This document shows positions 1-15,204 of a stretch of DNA of 64,000 nucleotides, one piece after another. This stretch comes from Eulemur rufifrons. Taxonomy: Eukaryota > Chordata > Mammalia > Primates > Lemuridae. The position numbers were made by a program, and so were the translations under genes. The notes under the pieces are model-generated. The model did no database searches and was not told the DNA's origin. It saw only the letters and a list, made by a program, of their open reading frames with translations. The stretch is from assembly GCF_041146395.1 (NCBI RefSeq), contig NC_090989.1, forward strand, positions 251,524,843 through 251,588,842, given 5' to 3'. Position 1 is the stretch's first letter, and each line of letters begins with the position of its first letter.

Positions 1-194
1 AAACAAACTCTTGCTGCCTCCAACCAAGCCTAGGGCCTGCAGTCACTCTCACCAGGCCTGCTCTGTGTAGCAGGGAGGCCCAGGCTGAGGGCCCCATGGA
101 GGCTTGGGGCCTAGCCTGGGGTGAAGGAGATCAGAGAGGAGAAGGAGAGGCTTAACCCCACAAAAGGCTTATGAACCCCATATTGAGTCTCCCA

Positions 195-235
195 AGAGAA
201 GACAGGTCATGTGTGTGTGTGCGTGTGTGTGTGGT
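195..235. repeat. (TG)n microsatellite
   Basis: An imperfect TG dinucleotide repeat (TGTGTGTGTGTGCGTGTGTG) in FAM219A intron 1. Confidence 0.8.
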
Positions 236-759
236 GTTGGTGTGTCGGGGGGATGCATGTGCCATTTGTGGGCAGAGAAGTAGGGGAGGAGAGATTCTAG
301 CCTAGAAGTAGCCCACGGCAAGTTTTTAGCAGTGAAGCTAGCCAGTTGCTGGTTATGCATCTCTCAAGGGAAACAATACTCAACTGCTAAACTTGATGGT
401 CCCAAGGTCTCTGCTGGAGGATACCCCCAAGCTCAGGGCAGTAGAGAGCCTTTCCTTGCACACCCATCACTCCCTAGCTGGTGCAGTGACACTGACTGGC
501 TAACTCAAGTGTACAGCCTCATGTCCAAGGCATCCACAGGAAGGGGCCCCGAAACAACAAATAAGAAACACCCTCCCAGAGAGGCCCCTCTACAGCTCTG
601 TAGCCCAGGTCTCTGAGGATACCCCTCTGGTCTGACTATACCCCCCTGCCACAGCCCCCACCCCCACAACACAACTTTCACCTCTTCTAGACAGCTCTGA
701 CACACTGGCACAGCCCACATCCCTCCATTCCTGCTGAACCTATCTATGTGCCCCTAGGG

Positions 760-931
760 CAGTGCTTCTTAAATCATTAATGTGCATGTAAATCATCTGA
801 GGATACTGTTTAAATGCAGATTCAGATTCAGTGTGCCTGGAGTAGAGCCTGAATGTCAGCATTTCGTACCAGCCCCCAGGTGAAACCAATGGTGTTAGTA
901 CAGGGACCACACTTTGAATAGCAAGGCTCTA
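760..931 (+). mobile_element. MER5A-like hAT DNA transposon fossil
   Basis: It begins CAGTGCTTCTTAAATCATTA and continues with ATTCAGATTCAGTGTGCCTGG and CCACACTTTGAATAGCAAGG, the order and wording of a MER5A (hAT-Charlie non-autonomous) element over about 172 bp. The flanking octamers CCCTAGGG and CTCTAGGA resemble a decayed 8-bp target duplication. Confidence 0.7.
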
Positions 932-1149
932 GGATAGACCCTCTACATCCACATCATCCCCAGACAGCTCGTCAAAGAGCCCTCTACCCCAGCCTTAACC
1001 TGGTTACACTCTTAGTGCCAAGAGGGAACCATTGTTAGGGAGGAGGCAGCTCTACTAAGAGCTCCGGCTGGACCCAGGTAGGGAATTGTTCAGAATAATG
1101 TAGCCCAGGTGTGGTTCTTCTGGAATTCATCAAATCATTTGGTTAATAT

Positions 1150-1320
1150 TGCTTAAACACCTGCTATATGAATGCCATGGTGCTAGGTGCTCTATTTATA
1201 TTATCTCATTTAATACTCCCCCAAACCAAATAAGGTGAATATCATCACTCTCATTTTAAAAGAACCATGGTATGTAAAGTAATATGTTCAAAGTCACACC
1301 TTGCAGGTGATTTGAATCTA
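1150..1320 (-). mobile_element. MIR fragment
   Basis: The plus strand reads CATTTAATACTCCCCCAAAC and ATGTTCAAAGTCACACC, the complement-strand wording of a MIR core. Confidence 0.55.
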
Positions 1321-1779
1321 ATTTGCTCATTTCTCATACCCCAGCCCCTCCTCAGAGACATCAGACAAAGTCATGAGATTAACAACACACAAGAACTTAC
1401 ACATCTGTGGGACTGTTGTCCTGAGAAGCAGTCAAGGCTGGTACCTAGTCCAATCATGTCTCTAGAGCTCTTTGGAAAACGGCATGGATGCTTTCTGATC
1501 ACCAACATCCTGCTCAATAAAGCCTCTCTTAGAAAATGGCATGATGCTTTCTGATCACCCACCTCCTGCTCGAGGAGTTCTCCACAGGAAAGAAATATTG
1601 GAGCCACCGAAGCAGTCAATAACTCAGGATGGAGAGAGAGACTGGCAGGAAGCAGCAAGAAAGAAAATGCAGCAGGAACAGAATGCTGAGCCCAGGAGAG
1701 AAAAGCAGAGGGCAGTGCAGGAAAAGAAGATGAAAGGGGTCTCAGCTACAAAATTCAGTTCCGGTCCCACATTTTAGAG

Positions 1780-2065
1780 GCACCTATATTCTAGGTGCTC
1801 TGCTGGGTGCTGGGCATATAAAGATAATATGGCCCCTGCCCATGAAGATCTCATAGGCCAGTGAATGAGGCAAATGAATAAGTAGATAATTTTAATAATA
1901 TGCTGAGTGCTATGGCAAAGGTTTGGATAGAGGGTTGTAAGTGCACAGGAAAGAAGCATCTATTCCACCCTGGGGAATTAGGGAAGACTTCTCCAAAGAA
2001 AGCTAAAAGAAGCATGAATATAAGAAGTAGAAGTGAAGCAGATGGAGAAAGGAGTGGGGAACCAA

Positions 2066-2096
<31 letters not shown>

Positions 2097-2870
2097 GGAA
2101 TGGGGAGGAAGACACACATGACTATATAGCAGGCAAAAGGAAGAACCCAATTCTGTTAGAATGTTAATGTTAGGGGGCGAAGTGGTAGGCGATTAGAATA
2201 GACTAGGAGGAAGACTTAAAATCATGAAGGGCTTTGTAAGTCATGTTCAGGGCTCTGGACTTTAACTGGAAATAATGGGGAGCCATTGAAGGATTTTCAG
2301 CCCATTGTCAGATTTATACAGACAGATCACCCTGGGGGCAGGTCTAGAAAATGATTAAACCGAAGGCAGGGAGACCACACAAGAGCCATTGCAAGAGGTG
2401 ACGAAAGCTTGAAAAAGGTAGTATCAGTGGGGCTGGAAAAAAGGGGATGGAGAACAACATATCAAGGTCAAACTGCTGGAGCTTAGTGGCTGATTGGATC
2501 TGGGTTTGAGCAAGACCCAGGCAAGGATGACTCCCAGATTTCCTCGTGATTCAGGTGACTGGGTGAATTGTGATGCCACCAACCAAGACAGAGAAACAGA
2601 AATAAAAGTTTTAATGATTTTGTGTGTGTGTGTGTGTATGTGTGTGTGTGCGCGCGCGCACGCGTGTGCACGCACAGGACTGTGTATATGTCTACAAATA
2701 AGGAGGGCTAGAGAGAAAAAAACCCCCCGAAGAACACCAACATTGAAGGGGTGGGCAGACGACTGATAGCCATGGCTAAGAGGGGCAGGGGACCAAGAAG
2801 AGACTGGTGTCATGGATGTCTGAGAAGGACAGGGTTTTGAGAAGGATAATATAAGACAGAGAGGAACCAG
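1780..2870 (-). mobile_element. L2 fragment (ORF2 3' part and tail)
   Basis: Read on the minus strand, this follows the L2 ORF2 C-terminal region and 3' tail. Plus-strand landmarks are GGTGCTCTGCTGGGTGCTGG, GGGGAGCCATTGAAGG, CAAGGATGACTCCCAGATTT and GAACACCAACATTGAAGGGG. It is interrupted by an A-rich stretch (2066-2100) and a TG/CG repeat. There is no intact frame. Confidence 0.6.
2620..2675. repeat. Compound (TG)n/(CG)n tract, Z-DNA prone
   Basis: About 55 bases of nearly perfect purine-pyrimidine alternation run from TG repeats into GCGCGCGCGCACGCG and back to TGTGCACGCA. Such sequence adopts Z-DNA readily under negative supercoiling. Confidence 0.85.
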
Positions 2871-3027
2871 AACCAGAATCCTGGGTCAGGGGGTGTCTTG
2901 TTATATGACAAGAGAGACTGGAGGATGGTTGAGGCTGGGGGAAAGAGCCAGCACAGAAGGGCCTGCTGTTTGAAGACATTAAGAAAGAGAATTCAAAACA
3001 CACAGTTTGTTCTCAGGTTGGCTGACA

Positions 3028-3490
3028 TTTCAGCAAAAACTTTATTTTGTTCTCAACAATTATGGGTCCAATCCTTGGGTGGCTGTGAGACTCCCCACAG
3101 AGAGAAGCCCTCCAGCAGAGAAGTCCAGTCACGGTCCAGAGATCATGGCAGGTCTGCTCTTTCTTAGGAATTGTGGGCAAGGGGTGGGCTGAAGCCAAGG
3201 GAGGCTGACCAGGGCCCGGCCAACCCAGCGGTAACAGCAAGCAGTGGAGTGGGTAGGTGCCCCAGGTTCTGGGTGCACCAGAGTCTCCTGACTTAGTCTT
3301 GGGCCATCCTTCCCAGGCTATGGCAAAAAGCATCAAAGATCTTGGACTTCTAGATGTTGGGGCAGGGGGCCAGAACAGACCTAACAGGAGTGGCCTGTGA
3401 ATCCGGGAAGAGATGGGAGCAGCCTGCATTGAGATTTTTCCAGAACCCGGAACACCTGCTCCACCAACTGTGAACATCCAGAGGGAGGTT
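3028..3490 (-). pseudogene. Possible processed-pseudogene or terminal-exon fragment of unknown parent
   Basis: On the minus strand the segment has moderate G+C and no recognised repeat. It ends with an AATAAA signal (3041-3046 complement) followed about 20 bases later by a possible end. It looks like the 3' end of an mRNA. I do not recognise the parent and see no poly(A) tail or target duplication, so this is weak. Its frames are open for about 150 residues but have no family resemblance. Confidence 0.2.
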
Positions 3491-5240
3491 CAACATTGGA
3501 ACCTGTACTCTTACTTGGTGATCATGATTTCTTACTTTTAAAACCTTCAATAGTATTTTTCTGTAAAAACAAACAAACAAAAGCAAACATAATGAATCAC
3601 TTAATTGTTGATTTGTCTTCAGGTATAGTAATGGAGTTAGTAAGCTGCATGCCTCTCCTGTGCCTAGAGAAATTGGAAAATGTGCAGTTGAAATTAGGGG
3701 TAACTTTTTGTTCTTCTGTCTCTTGCACCCAAACACTGAAACCTGAGTGAGTGGGCAGGGTACTGAGGAAATCCACAGGAAATCCAGGCTTGCACCAGGA
3801 CAGAGGACTGGCAACCTCAATGAGGTTGGACTGACTTCTCCCAGAATTTTGACCTTGGGGACCTACTGCATTTTGAAAAAATCATTTTGCGAGTAGGAGC
3901 AGCCTGTGTTTGGCTATTTACAAAAATAGGTCTGTGAATGCTGTCGGAGTTGAATGAATGTTTTATGCTATGTGATGCATTTGAAATATCCCAATAGGCT
4001 GAAAAAATTTTGCTGTGAAAGGAAAGCTTGTTCTGTAGAGTTAAATCTTGGTTACAATTAGAAAGAAAATTCCAGAAGTTCCTTTGTTCCTGACTGGGGA
4101 GCAATGCTTTCTCTTTTACTGCACAACCTTGTGGCTCTCAGAGGGTTAGTTACAAGGCCTTCACATCTGGGCTTCAAGGAAAAACAGAGTAGCCATTTCC
4201 AGAAGTATTTCAGCTTTTATATGGACACCTAATTTCACAGGCAGTAGGAGCCTGCATTTTTTATATTATGACATCCACTCATTACTCCATCCCTTTTTAT
4301 CTTTCACTCCAGTGAAAATCTCCCGAGTGTTGGATCATCAGCGATTTTATCCTATTCTGATGTTTAGGAGAGTAATTTTCAGCTCCTTGTTACATTTAGG
4401 TAGGACAAAGATGAATTCTCTCTTTTTAGATAGGAGAAATGATGGTTTATAGAAAGAACCCCAAAATCCTGGATCCCAGCCTACAGTAGACCCTGTGCTA
4501 CTCTGGATTCTGAGAGCATTTTGCACCCTCCCCCCCCCACCTCTGGCCCAGCTCTAGCCAGATGCAAATTGTCTGGATCGAGCTGCTTAGACACGCTGAT
4601 GTTATCGGCCTCGTGGTGCCTGGAGCATGCAGATAGCAACAGGCAATGGCGCCGTCTCACAGGACGTAGTAATGTAATTTAGTTTCTGAAATCCAAGTAT
4701 AAAATCTTGAAAGCTGACTTTTTTTTATCTACCTTAGGAGGGGTGGTGGTGGTGTGGAATTCCCAGCGGAAGCATCTAAATAGAGAAATGGTTTCTCTCA
4801 TGTATTAATAAACAGTTCAAAGCAATGGAAAAACAGAGAGAGGATTTGTAGAGAAAGCAAATGTGGGGAAAGTCTTTCTTGCCTCCTCCTTCCTCCCTCC
4901 TCTGAGCTGTGTTGCCAGGTGAGGACCATTCCATCTGTGTGATCCCCAAGCTAGGGCTAGAAGCACCTGACCCTGAGCATTTCTGCCAGAGTCCGCTGTG
5001 CTAGGGAGATGGAACAGCCACCATCGTACCCGGGGGGCATGCCATGGCAGTTTGGGTGGTCTCAAACACCACTCTTTTTGAAAAGAGTTATTCAGACTGG
5101 GCTAAGAATGGTGGCAAAGGAGCAGTTGCTTGCCTTCCCTTCCATCTCCCTAACCTCACCTTGTGCCCCTCTTCCCCAGGCTTTGCATCACTGATCTTCT
5201 TTGTTCCTGATGGGTACCAAGATCCTTCCTACCTCATGCT
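3490..5240. other. Intronic sequence, no gene or repeat recognised
   Basis: Apart from the candidate regulatory element at 4555-4720, a C homopolymer at 4530-4538 and AT-rich stretches, nothing is recognised. Confidence 0.6.
4555..4720. promoter_or_regulatory. Candidate intronic regulatory element
   Basis: Unlike its CpG-poor surroundings, this short unique segment keeps about eight CpGs. It contains a perfect POU octamer ATGCAAAT (4562-4569) and an RFX-like half-site AGCAAC (4635-4640) next to GGCAATGG. Retained CpGs and clustered motifs in unique intronic DNA suggest constraint. Activity is not shown by sequence. Confidence 0.3.
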
Positions 5241-5244
5241 CCCC

Positions 5245-5490
5245 TCTGGTTAAATCTTACTCATCCTTCTGGCCCCAGCTGACACAGAACCTCTTAAAAG
5301 AAGCTTCCAATGAATGCCACACTAGGTTAGACCCCTCTCCAACATACCCTCACAGCCCTCTGCCACTTTTCTTTCATGTACTTATCAAATTTTACTTAAG
5401 TGATTATTTGTATAATTTATTTGTTTAATAAATGTTCATGAAGGTAGGGACCATGCCTGTCTTCACTGTGTCCTCCCCAAGGCCTAGCAC
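5245..5490 (+). mobile_element. L2 3' end
   Basis: Landmarks of the L2 tail in sense order: TCTTACTCATCCTTCTGGCC, TTTAATAAATGTTCATGAAG, GTAGGGACCATGCCTGTCTT and CCCAAGGCCTAGCACAG. Confidence 0.65.
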
Positions 5491-6979
5491 AGAAAATGAA
5501 GGGCCATAATCTGAGACAAACATTGCCTTCTACTTGGTTTGAAGGTACAGCTGGATCTTTCTGTAACAGAGAGGTGAAAAAAGGCTGGTGAGCTACCAGG
5601 CTGTGCCGGGGCCTTGTCTAATGGTGTCCTAGAGTCAGATGTTGCATCGTGTGCTCTTTGTAGGACCTTTCTTCAATGTAAGCGTCTGGCCAGGGGCTGA
5701 AGATTACCTTCCAGAAGTTATTTTGGAGAAGAGCTAAAGTAGGTGTCCCCAAAACCCTCACTCACTTGCCTGAAGGTTTGGCCTAGTTAAAACCCCACTT
5801 AAGGTCCATGGGTAAAGCAGAAGCTCAACTCCAGGTCAACTCTTGAGGACTGACCACCAGCTGAGCAGACATGATCTTCTTTGTGACTCAAGGGCTAGGC
5901 TCAGCTATTTGCTCACAGATATATACTTCCACAATTAAATGCATAAGGCCCAACTCTTATTGTTGAGTTCAGAGGAGTGGGCAACCACCTTGGAATCCAA
6001 ACCATCAGACAAACCTTTGGAGGGAGACAGGAGTGGGGCTTCTCTGATTTTATGTCTGTTCAAAGTGCTTTCTAACAACCTGGGGCTCGTAACCATGTTT
6101 ACTTGGCAGTCACCATGCCCAAGGCAGGGGAGCTCTTGGGAGTTCAGACGTAAGTACATGGGGATAGTGAAGGAAAATGCAAGAACCCTCCTGGATTAGT
6201 AAACACAATCTCTGGCTGGAGTGTAGGGCCTATGGATTCCAGTTTGCCTGGGAACTGCACTGACTTTGAGAGTCTAGACAGGCACTCTCTGAGCTCCTGG
6301 GTCTGTTTTTATTCAGGCCCTGAGATTCCAGAAAGAGCCTCCAGGGTGGAGAGTAAATGAGTTGTCCCAGGTCAATGCCAGATGGCATCCCTGGGATTAG
6401 AATTCATGGGCCCTTGTTTCCAGCCAGCTGGTCCCTCCCCTGAGTCCTGCACTGTTTCTTCTGAATGCTCAGGATTGTATTCAATTTAGTAAGGTTTGTG
6501 GTCACATAATCACAGCTCCTAAATAAAACAATGACTACAGAGCATCCGCTGTGAGGAAGGCAAACACAGGGGCGCCTTTGCCCCTGAGAACAGACTGACA
6601 GCAAGCTCTGGCTGAGGTTAGATCTGTTCTACTTGAACAAAAACCAACACAAACAAACCTCTTGGGACCTAGCAAAGTCCTCATCTGTTCTTGTTTCTTC
6701 TCTAGGCTTCCTTGTGCACTGAAAGAGCCTGTGCTTAAGCTTATAGTAAGGGCCTCTCCTGGAAGCTGGAATGTGCTGTTTCTAGGAGGAAGAGAGGGGC
6801 CAGGCTGGATCCAGATCCTCTGAACATCTCTCACACACAAATTAGTTACTACATTGTCAGTGGCCCCATCTCCAGGATCACTATCTAGCAACATCTCTTC
6901 AGGTGGGATGGGAACAGCCCTAGTCTTTCCAGCACAAACTCCACCAGGTCTACTCATGATTCAATGAATACCAAATGTT
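5491..6979. other. Intronic sequence, mostly unrecognised
   Basis: A weak minus-strand MIR-like stretch lies near 6340-6420 (GTTGTCCCAGGTCAATGCCA). Otherwise nothing is recognised and no exon is seen. Confidence 0.55.
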
Positions 6980-8395
<1,416 letters not shown>

Positions 8396-8396
8396 A

Positions 8397-8572
8397 GGCC
8401 AGGCACAGTGGCTCACACCTGTAATCCCAGCTATTTAGGAGACTGAGGCACGGGAGGATCACTTGAGCCCAGGAGTTCGAGGCTGCAATGAGCTATGATT
8501 GCGCCACCGTACTCCAGCCTGGGCAATAGAACAAGATCTCATCTCTAGAAAAGAAAAAAAAAAAAAAAAAAA
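8397..8572 (+). mobile_element. Single-arm Alu, sense
   Basis: GGCCAGGCACAGTGGCTCAC leads directly into right-arm-like sequence ending CTCCAGCCTGGGCAATAGAAC and a poly-A run. At about 175 bp it is a monomeric or internally deleted, old Alu. Confidence 0.8.
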
Positions 8573-9290
8573 ATTAAATAAGTACAGTGCTTTAAGGACA
8601 CAGGCTTCTAGGCCTTTCAGATCTGGCAGGGATGAAGCTCCTCTAGGAGCTATCCAGGGTTCTGAACTGTCTCCCCTGAAGACTAGAGGTTCTGGAAAAG
8701 AGCCCCGCCTGCCGGTTAATGCCAACCTTAAATGCTACTGGCTCATCTCTGCCCAAAGCTGATACCTACTGCCTGCTTGGATCCATGGCCTCCGTGGCCT
8801 GAAGTAGCTCCAGTATGACAGCCACTCTCTATGGCTGTAGCCTGGGCTTCATGCCAGCAGCCTCGCTCCCTAGCCAGATTTTCAACAAGAGGTGAGGCTG
8901 AGTATCTTGGTATGTGTGAAAAAATACCTCCCGGTCCCTCTGGAAGCTCAGGACAAAACAGGCCTGGCTCAGAAACAAGGTGGCCATGGGGAGGGAAAGT
9001 ACTCCATGAGGTACATCTTCAGGCAGCTCATCAGCTCCTCCCTACCCTCAGCAACCACTGCACACATGTGAGCACACACACACACTCACATGTATGTACA
9101 TAGATACGTGCCAGATTCTCCTTCCTGTCACTGCAGAGCCTGTCCTGCTGCAGAGAAGGTAGAGTCTCCTTTGTCTGCATTTGAGCAGAATGCACCTGCT
9201 TTGTTTTGATCACAGACATTACAAAAATCTGACAAAGAGAACCAAAACTTTTTTTTCTTTTTGCCAACAGGTAAAGCTGAGAGAACCAAA
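8573..9290. other. Intronic sequence, nothing recognised
   Basis: Apart from a short CA run near 9073-9095, I recognise no repeat family or exon. Confidence 0.5.
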
Positions 9291-9450
9291 ACTTAGCACT
9301 TAAATTATTTGCTTTTCTAAATTAAAGAGGAATACATAGTCACTGTAAAAAGTCCAGAAAATCACAAAAGAAGAAGAAAAAAATAATCGCCCTTAGTCCT
9401 ACCATCTAGAGCTATCCAGTGTTAACTTCCTGGCACACAGCCTGGGTCCT
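9290..9450 (-). mobile_element. Old L1 3' UTR-like fragment
   Basis: GTCACTGTAAAAAGTCCAGA and the following CCACCATCTAGA-like wording recall the 3' UTR of old L1ME-type elements in antisense. Weak. Confidence 0.35.
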
Positions 9451-9479
9451 TGTGTGTGTGCATGTCACACACATGTGTG

Positions 9480-9740
9480 AGTGTTGGTAAGAGGAAGTAT
9501 AGCACAGTGCTTGAACGCATTGGTTTTAGAGGAAGTCCTACCTCTGCTGTTTACTTATCTGTGTGATCTTGATCAAGTGTCTAACCTCTCTGGGCCTCAG
9601 TTCATCTTTAACATGAGGAAAATAATAGTACTTGTCTCAGAGGGTTGTTGGGAGGGCTAAATGAGATAATGTACGTAAAGTGTTTACCACAGTCCCTGCC
9701 ACATTATAAGCAGTGAATAAAGTATTAATACTTACATGGT
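9480..9740 (+). mobile_element. MIR
   Basis: A near complete MIR: GTGTGATCTTGATCAAGTGTC, then CTCTGGGCCTCAGTTCATC, then GGGCTAAATGAGATAATGTA and AGTGAATAAAG. Confidence 0.85.
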
Positions 9741-10289
9741 AAGTGCATGTTTTATTATACATATACATACCCACAGAGACCAGCCTGTAATACTATTTAA
9801 TGCCTATTTTAAAAACACAGATTATTCTCCATCTTAGGTAAAAGCTGAAGAAAGGATGAATAAATTTGGCTTACTTCGTTTCCTGTCAGGCGTAACTTTT
9901 ATTCCACAGTGGGGATAAGCTGGGACTTGGGTAACAAACTGCCCTTCTACCTAACGAAGGGAAGAAGCAGTCCTTGATCCAAGGCCTCTAGCTTTCAGCC
10001 TGAGTTCTGTAGCCACAGACAGGGGATGGCAGGGAGCTTCTTTGTGGTCAAAGTTCTCTCCTCTTCTTGAGCTTTGGGCCCCAGCCCTTAGCCCACCTGC
10101 TCTGGCCATCACTTTTGGCCCCTCTGTCCGGAAGTGTCCCGTTCTCCTCCAGGGGCTCCTTACACAAGCCCAAGTGCCTGGCTTGGGCAAGCCTGCTTCC
10201 TCACTCCCTGAGTCCTGGCGATTTGATTCCTAGATCTATCACCCTCACCTCTCCTTACCTGCTCTAACAGTCAGCACTGAGCTCCTAGT
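9741..10289. other. Intronic sequence, nothing recognised
   Basis: Unique sequence with no supported exon or repeat. Confidence 0.5.
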
Positions 10290-10722
10290 TAAAATCCACT
10301 GGCTCCTTCTGAGTGATCTCCCACCACTTTTCAGTATCACTGGACAGTGCTAACCAGATCTTTCTGGAAACTCCCTTTTCCCTTGGATTTTTTAGAAACA
10401 TTCTACCCTTATCTGTTTTGACCACCTTCCCTACTATTCCTCCTCTTATACTCTAGACATAGGTGTTCTTCCCAGTGTGGTCAATGGTTCTCTTTACACA
10501 TGTTCTCTCCTGCCATCTCATATAAACTTATTATGTCAAGTAATAGCTCTCTGGGCTTTACTCTCAAACCGTATCTCTAGCTCTGACCTCTCTCTTATGC
10601 TCCAGATCCATATTTTCAACTGCTTACTACTTCTCCCCTAGCCTAGTTTTTCCTTGTAACTATCCCTATCTTGTTAACAGCAAACTATTTTCCCAGTTAA
10701 ATAAACTAAAAAATGGGGGAGT
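10290..10722 (+). mobile_element. L2 fragment, left piece
   Basis: CTCTAGCTCTGACCTCTCTC and ATGCTCCAGATCCATATTTTC followed by CAACTGCTTACTAC match the L2 ORF2 C-terminal coding region in sense. The continuation lies at 12125-12560, after an L1 insertion. Confidence 0.55.
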
Positions 10723-10724
10723 CA

Positions 10725-12120
<1,396 letters not shown>

Positions 12121-12124
12121 TCCT

Positions 12125-12560
12125 TGTGGGGTCACTTTGATCCATCTCTTTCCCCTTTATCCCTATGGCAAACAAATCATGAATCTACTAGGTTCTTCAA
12201 AATATCTATCATTTACCTTTTTAAAATTTTTCCTAACATTTCCTCAGCCAATATTCTGCTTCAGATCTTTCCTAACTTATTTCAGCATCACTGCAGTGGT
12301 AACCCAGCATTACTTTTAAAACAATCTTCTGAGAATTAAACACTGCTCTAATTATAGTACTCCTTTGCTCAAGACCTTTCAATGGCTCCCAACACTTAAA
12401 AACTCCTCGACCTGACATCCAATAGTTTTAAAAACATGGCCCTGATTTGCCAATCTGGCTGTTTCGCTAATTGCTCATTTTTCTAAATCCTTTGTTCTCT
12501 CTGCCCCCACTGTCAACCCGCTGTGTAGATGACTTCCAATCTCTGTATCTAGTCTGACTA
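12125..12560 (+). mobile_element. L2 fragment, right piece
   Basis: CTCCTTTGCTCAAGACCTTTC then AATGGCTCCCAACACTTAAAA and CTGATTTGCCAATCTGGCTG are L2 ORF2 C-terminal wording in sense, continuing the fragment that stops at about 10722. Confidence 0.6.
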
Positions 12561-13531
12561 TATCATTTTAAGCCATTAAAAAAATCTGTATTGGTTTCTT
12601 TAACTTATATAATAAAAGTAATGCGTATTCAATGGGGAAAACAAAATAATACAGAAGTGGATAAAGTAGTAAATGAGCCTCCGACTCTCCTCTGCCCTCC
12701 CCCTTCCTCAGGTTGGTTTTAAGAATGAAGTGGCCTTTCTAGATTCTTCAGCATCTCTCTTACCTTCCTGTTAAATTGCCATACCACAGCAAACAGATTT
12801 AGAAACATGATTCCTGACATAAGACTTTATAATATAATCGGATAAGGTTAAATTCAGAAAAATATAGATATTTATATCTACATTGCAACTTATGCTTTTA
12901 AATCTTTTCCCTTATTACTGTCTCATTTAATACCTGACAATCTTAAGAGAAAGAAGCAGCATCTATCATTTATCCCTATTTTACAGAGAAAAACATCTGA
13001 AACTCTGCAAAGCTGAGCAGTTCCCCTGATGTCCCCTAGTCATGGCTAGTCCCCAAGTTTCCTTTCCTATTTTACCAAATAAAAAGGCCATACTGAAAAC
13101 CACGACACAACAAGCAGCAACACTAGTGGGAGGGAGGCCAGAAACAAAAGAGAACTACCCAGAACATTCAGACATTAGTGATCATGGGTTTCCCTTAGGG
13201 AATGTGAAAATAAATTTGTCCTCTTGCTTCTCTTATATAGTGAAGGTAAAACTGCAGGGGATCTCTCAACAGGGAGTAAAAGATAGGAATGTATTTGCTC
13301 AATGTTGATGGCTCCCTATTTCCAAAGAAATGCCCTGCCTCCTGAAAGCCACAGAGCTCTGCAGAACTTGAGAAGGAATTGAGATGATGTGAGTCAAGTG
13401 CGGCAGGTTGAATCTGGGGGTGCCCGGCAACAAGACTGGCCAGACAAATGGCACACAGGTGTCTGGCAGTATTTCCATACTCAATTCATCTTACCAACTT
13501 GTTGGTATGCATACCCGATGCAAAAATAAAG
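12561..13531. other. Intronic sequence, mostly unrecognised
   Basis: Near 12590-12660 there is a weak old-L1-like stretch. The rest shows no supported feature. Confidence 0.45.
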
Positions 13532-14186
<655 letters not shown>

Positions 14187-14924
14187 AGAGTGTGGTTTTT
14201 GACCATTTGTTTTCCCAAATGGAAAAAAAGGCTGGTGTTAGAATGAAATAAAATAATGTACATAAAAGGCTTTATATAATTGCATGCCTGGCACATACGA
14301 TCAATGGTAGCTGTATTTTTTGGTTTAACGTTGTTCTCTCCTCATTTACTATGATTCTGTCTAGCCTAAAGTATTTGTCAGTCCCAATTTCCCTGCCACC
14401 AAAAGGCATTTTGGATGCTAACTAACTTGAGCTTTGCTAATAAACAGCAAGAGGTGTTGCCCTCTTACGGGGTCTGAGCTTCCCAGGAAAGCCTTGAAGC
14501 CAATTTCCAGAGCTCTATCTTTAGCGACTAAATCACAAAGAGACAAACACTACTCTCTCCCTCTCAGTTATCTTTATTTGGATCTTAATCAGGCCATGCT
14601 TACTTCCCAGGACACTGCCAGATCGTGCCATTTCAACAGCTGGCCCTTCTTTTCTTTAAAGCACGATACTACCACATTACGACCTAGAGGCTACAGAGAG
14701 CCCATGGAAAACAGATGGGAACACAGACCCTGAGACACATGTACCCTGGAACACTGCGGGGTTCAGGTTGAGTTCCATTCCCTGTGTCCTTCCACAACCT
14801 GGCCCAAAAGAGGAGAGCTAGAACTGGATCATGGCTTCTTGGGCTTTAAGTTCCAAAAAGTACTGATTTACATTTGAAATTAATCAGAGCCCAGTGACAA
14901 CTCTCCAAAATGCCAAAAGGGGGC
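14187..14924. other. Intronic sequence, nothing recognised
   Basis: No supported exon or repeat. Confidence 0.5.
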
Positions 14925-15120
14925 AGTGCAGTGTTATGGTTAAGAGTATAGGCTTTGACTCCACACACCTGGGCTTGAAACAGTTTTGTCACTTACTAGC
15001 TTAAGTGACCTTGGGTTTCACTTTCCTTCTGTGTAGATGAAGGGTCTTTACAGAGTTGAGAAGATTAAATGAAATACTGTGTGTCCAGTGGCAGACAAGT
15101 AGTAAGTCCTCACAAAGAGG
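14925..15120 (+). mobile_element. MIR
   Basis: GTTAAGAGTATAGGCTTTGA, CACTTACTAGCTTAAGTGACC and GAAGATTAAATGAAATACTG in MIR order. Confidence 0.75.
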
Positions 15121-15204
15121 AGGACACACATCTGCAGGGTTTATGATTGATTTTTGTCAGATATAACATGGAGTTACCACGTAAAGGAGACAAGAAGACT
15201 GAAT

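Noticed and set aside
3350..3820. 156-codon frame on the minus strand
   Set aside because: It has no family resemblance and no conserved motif, and it spans the border of the mRNA-end-like segment.
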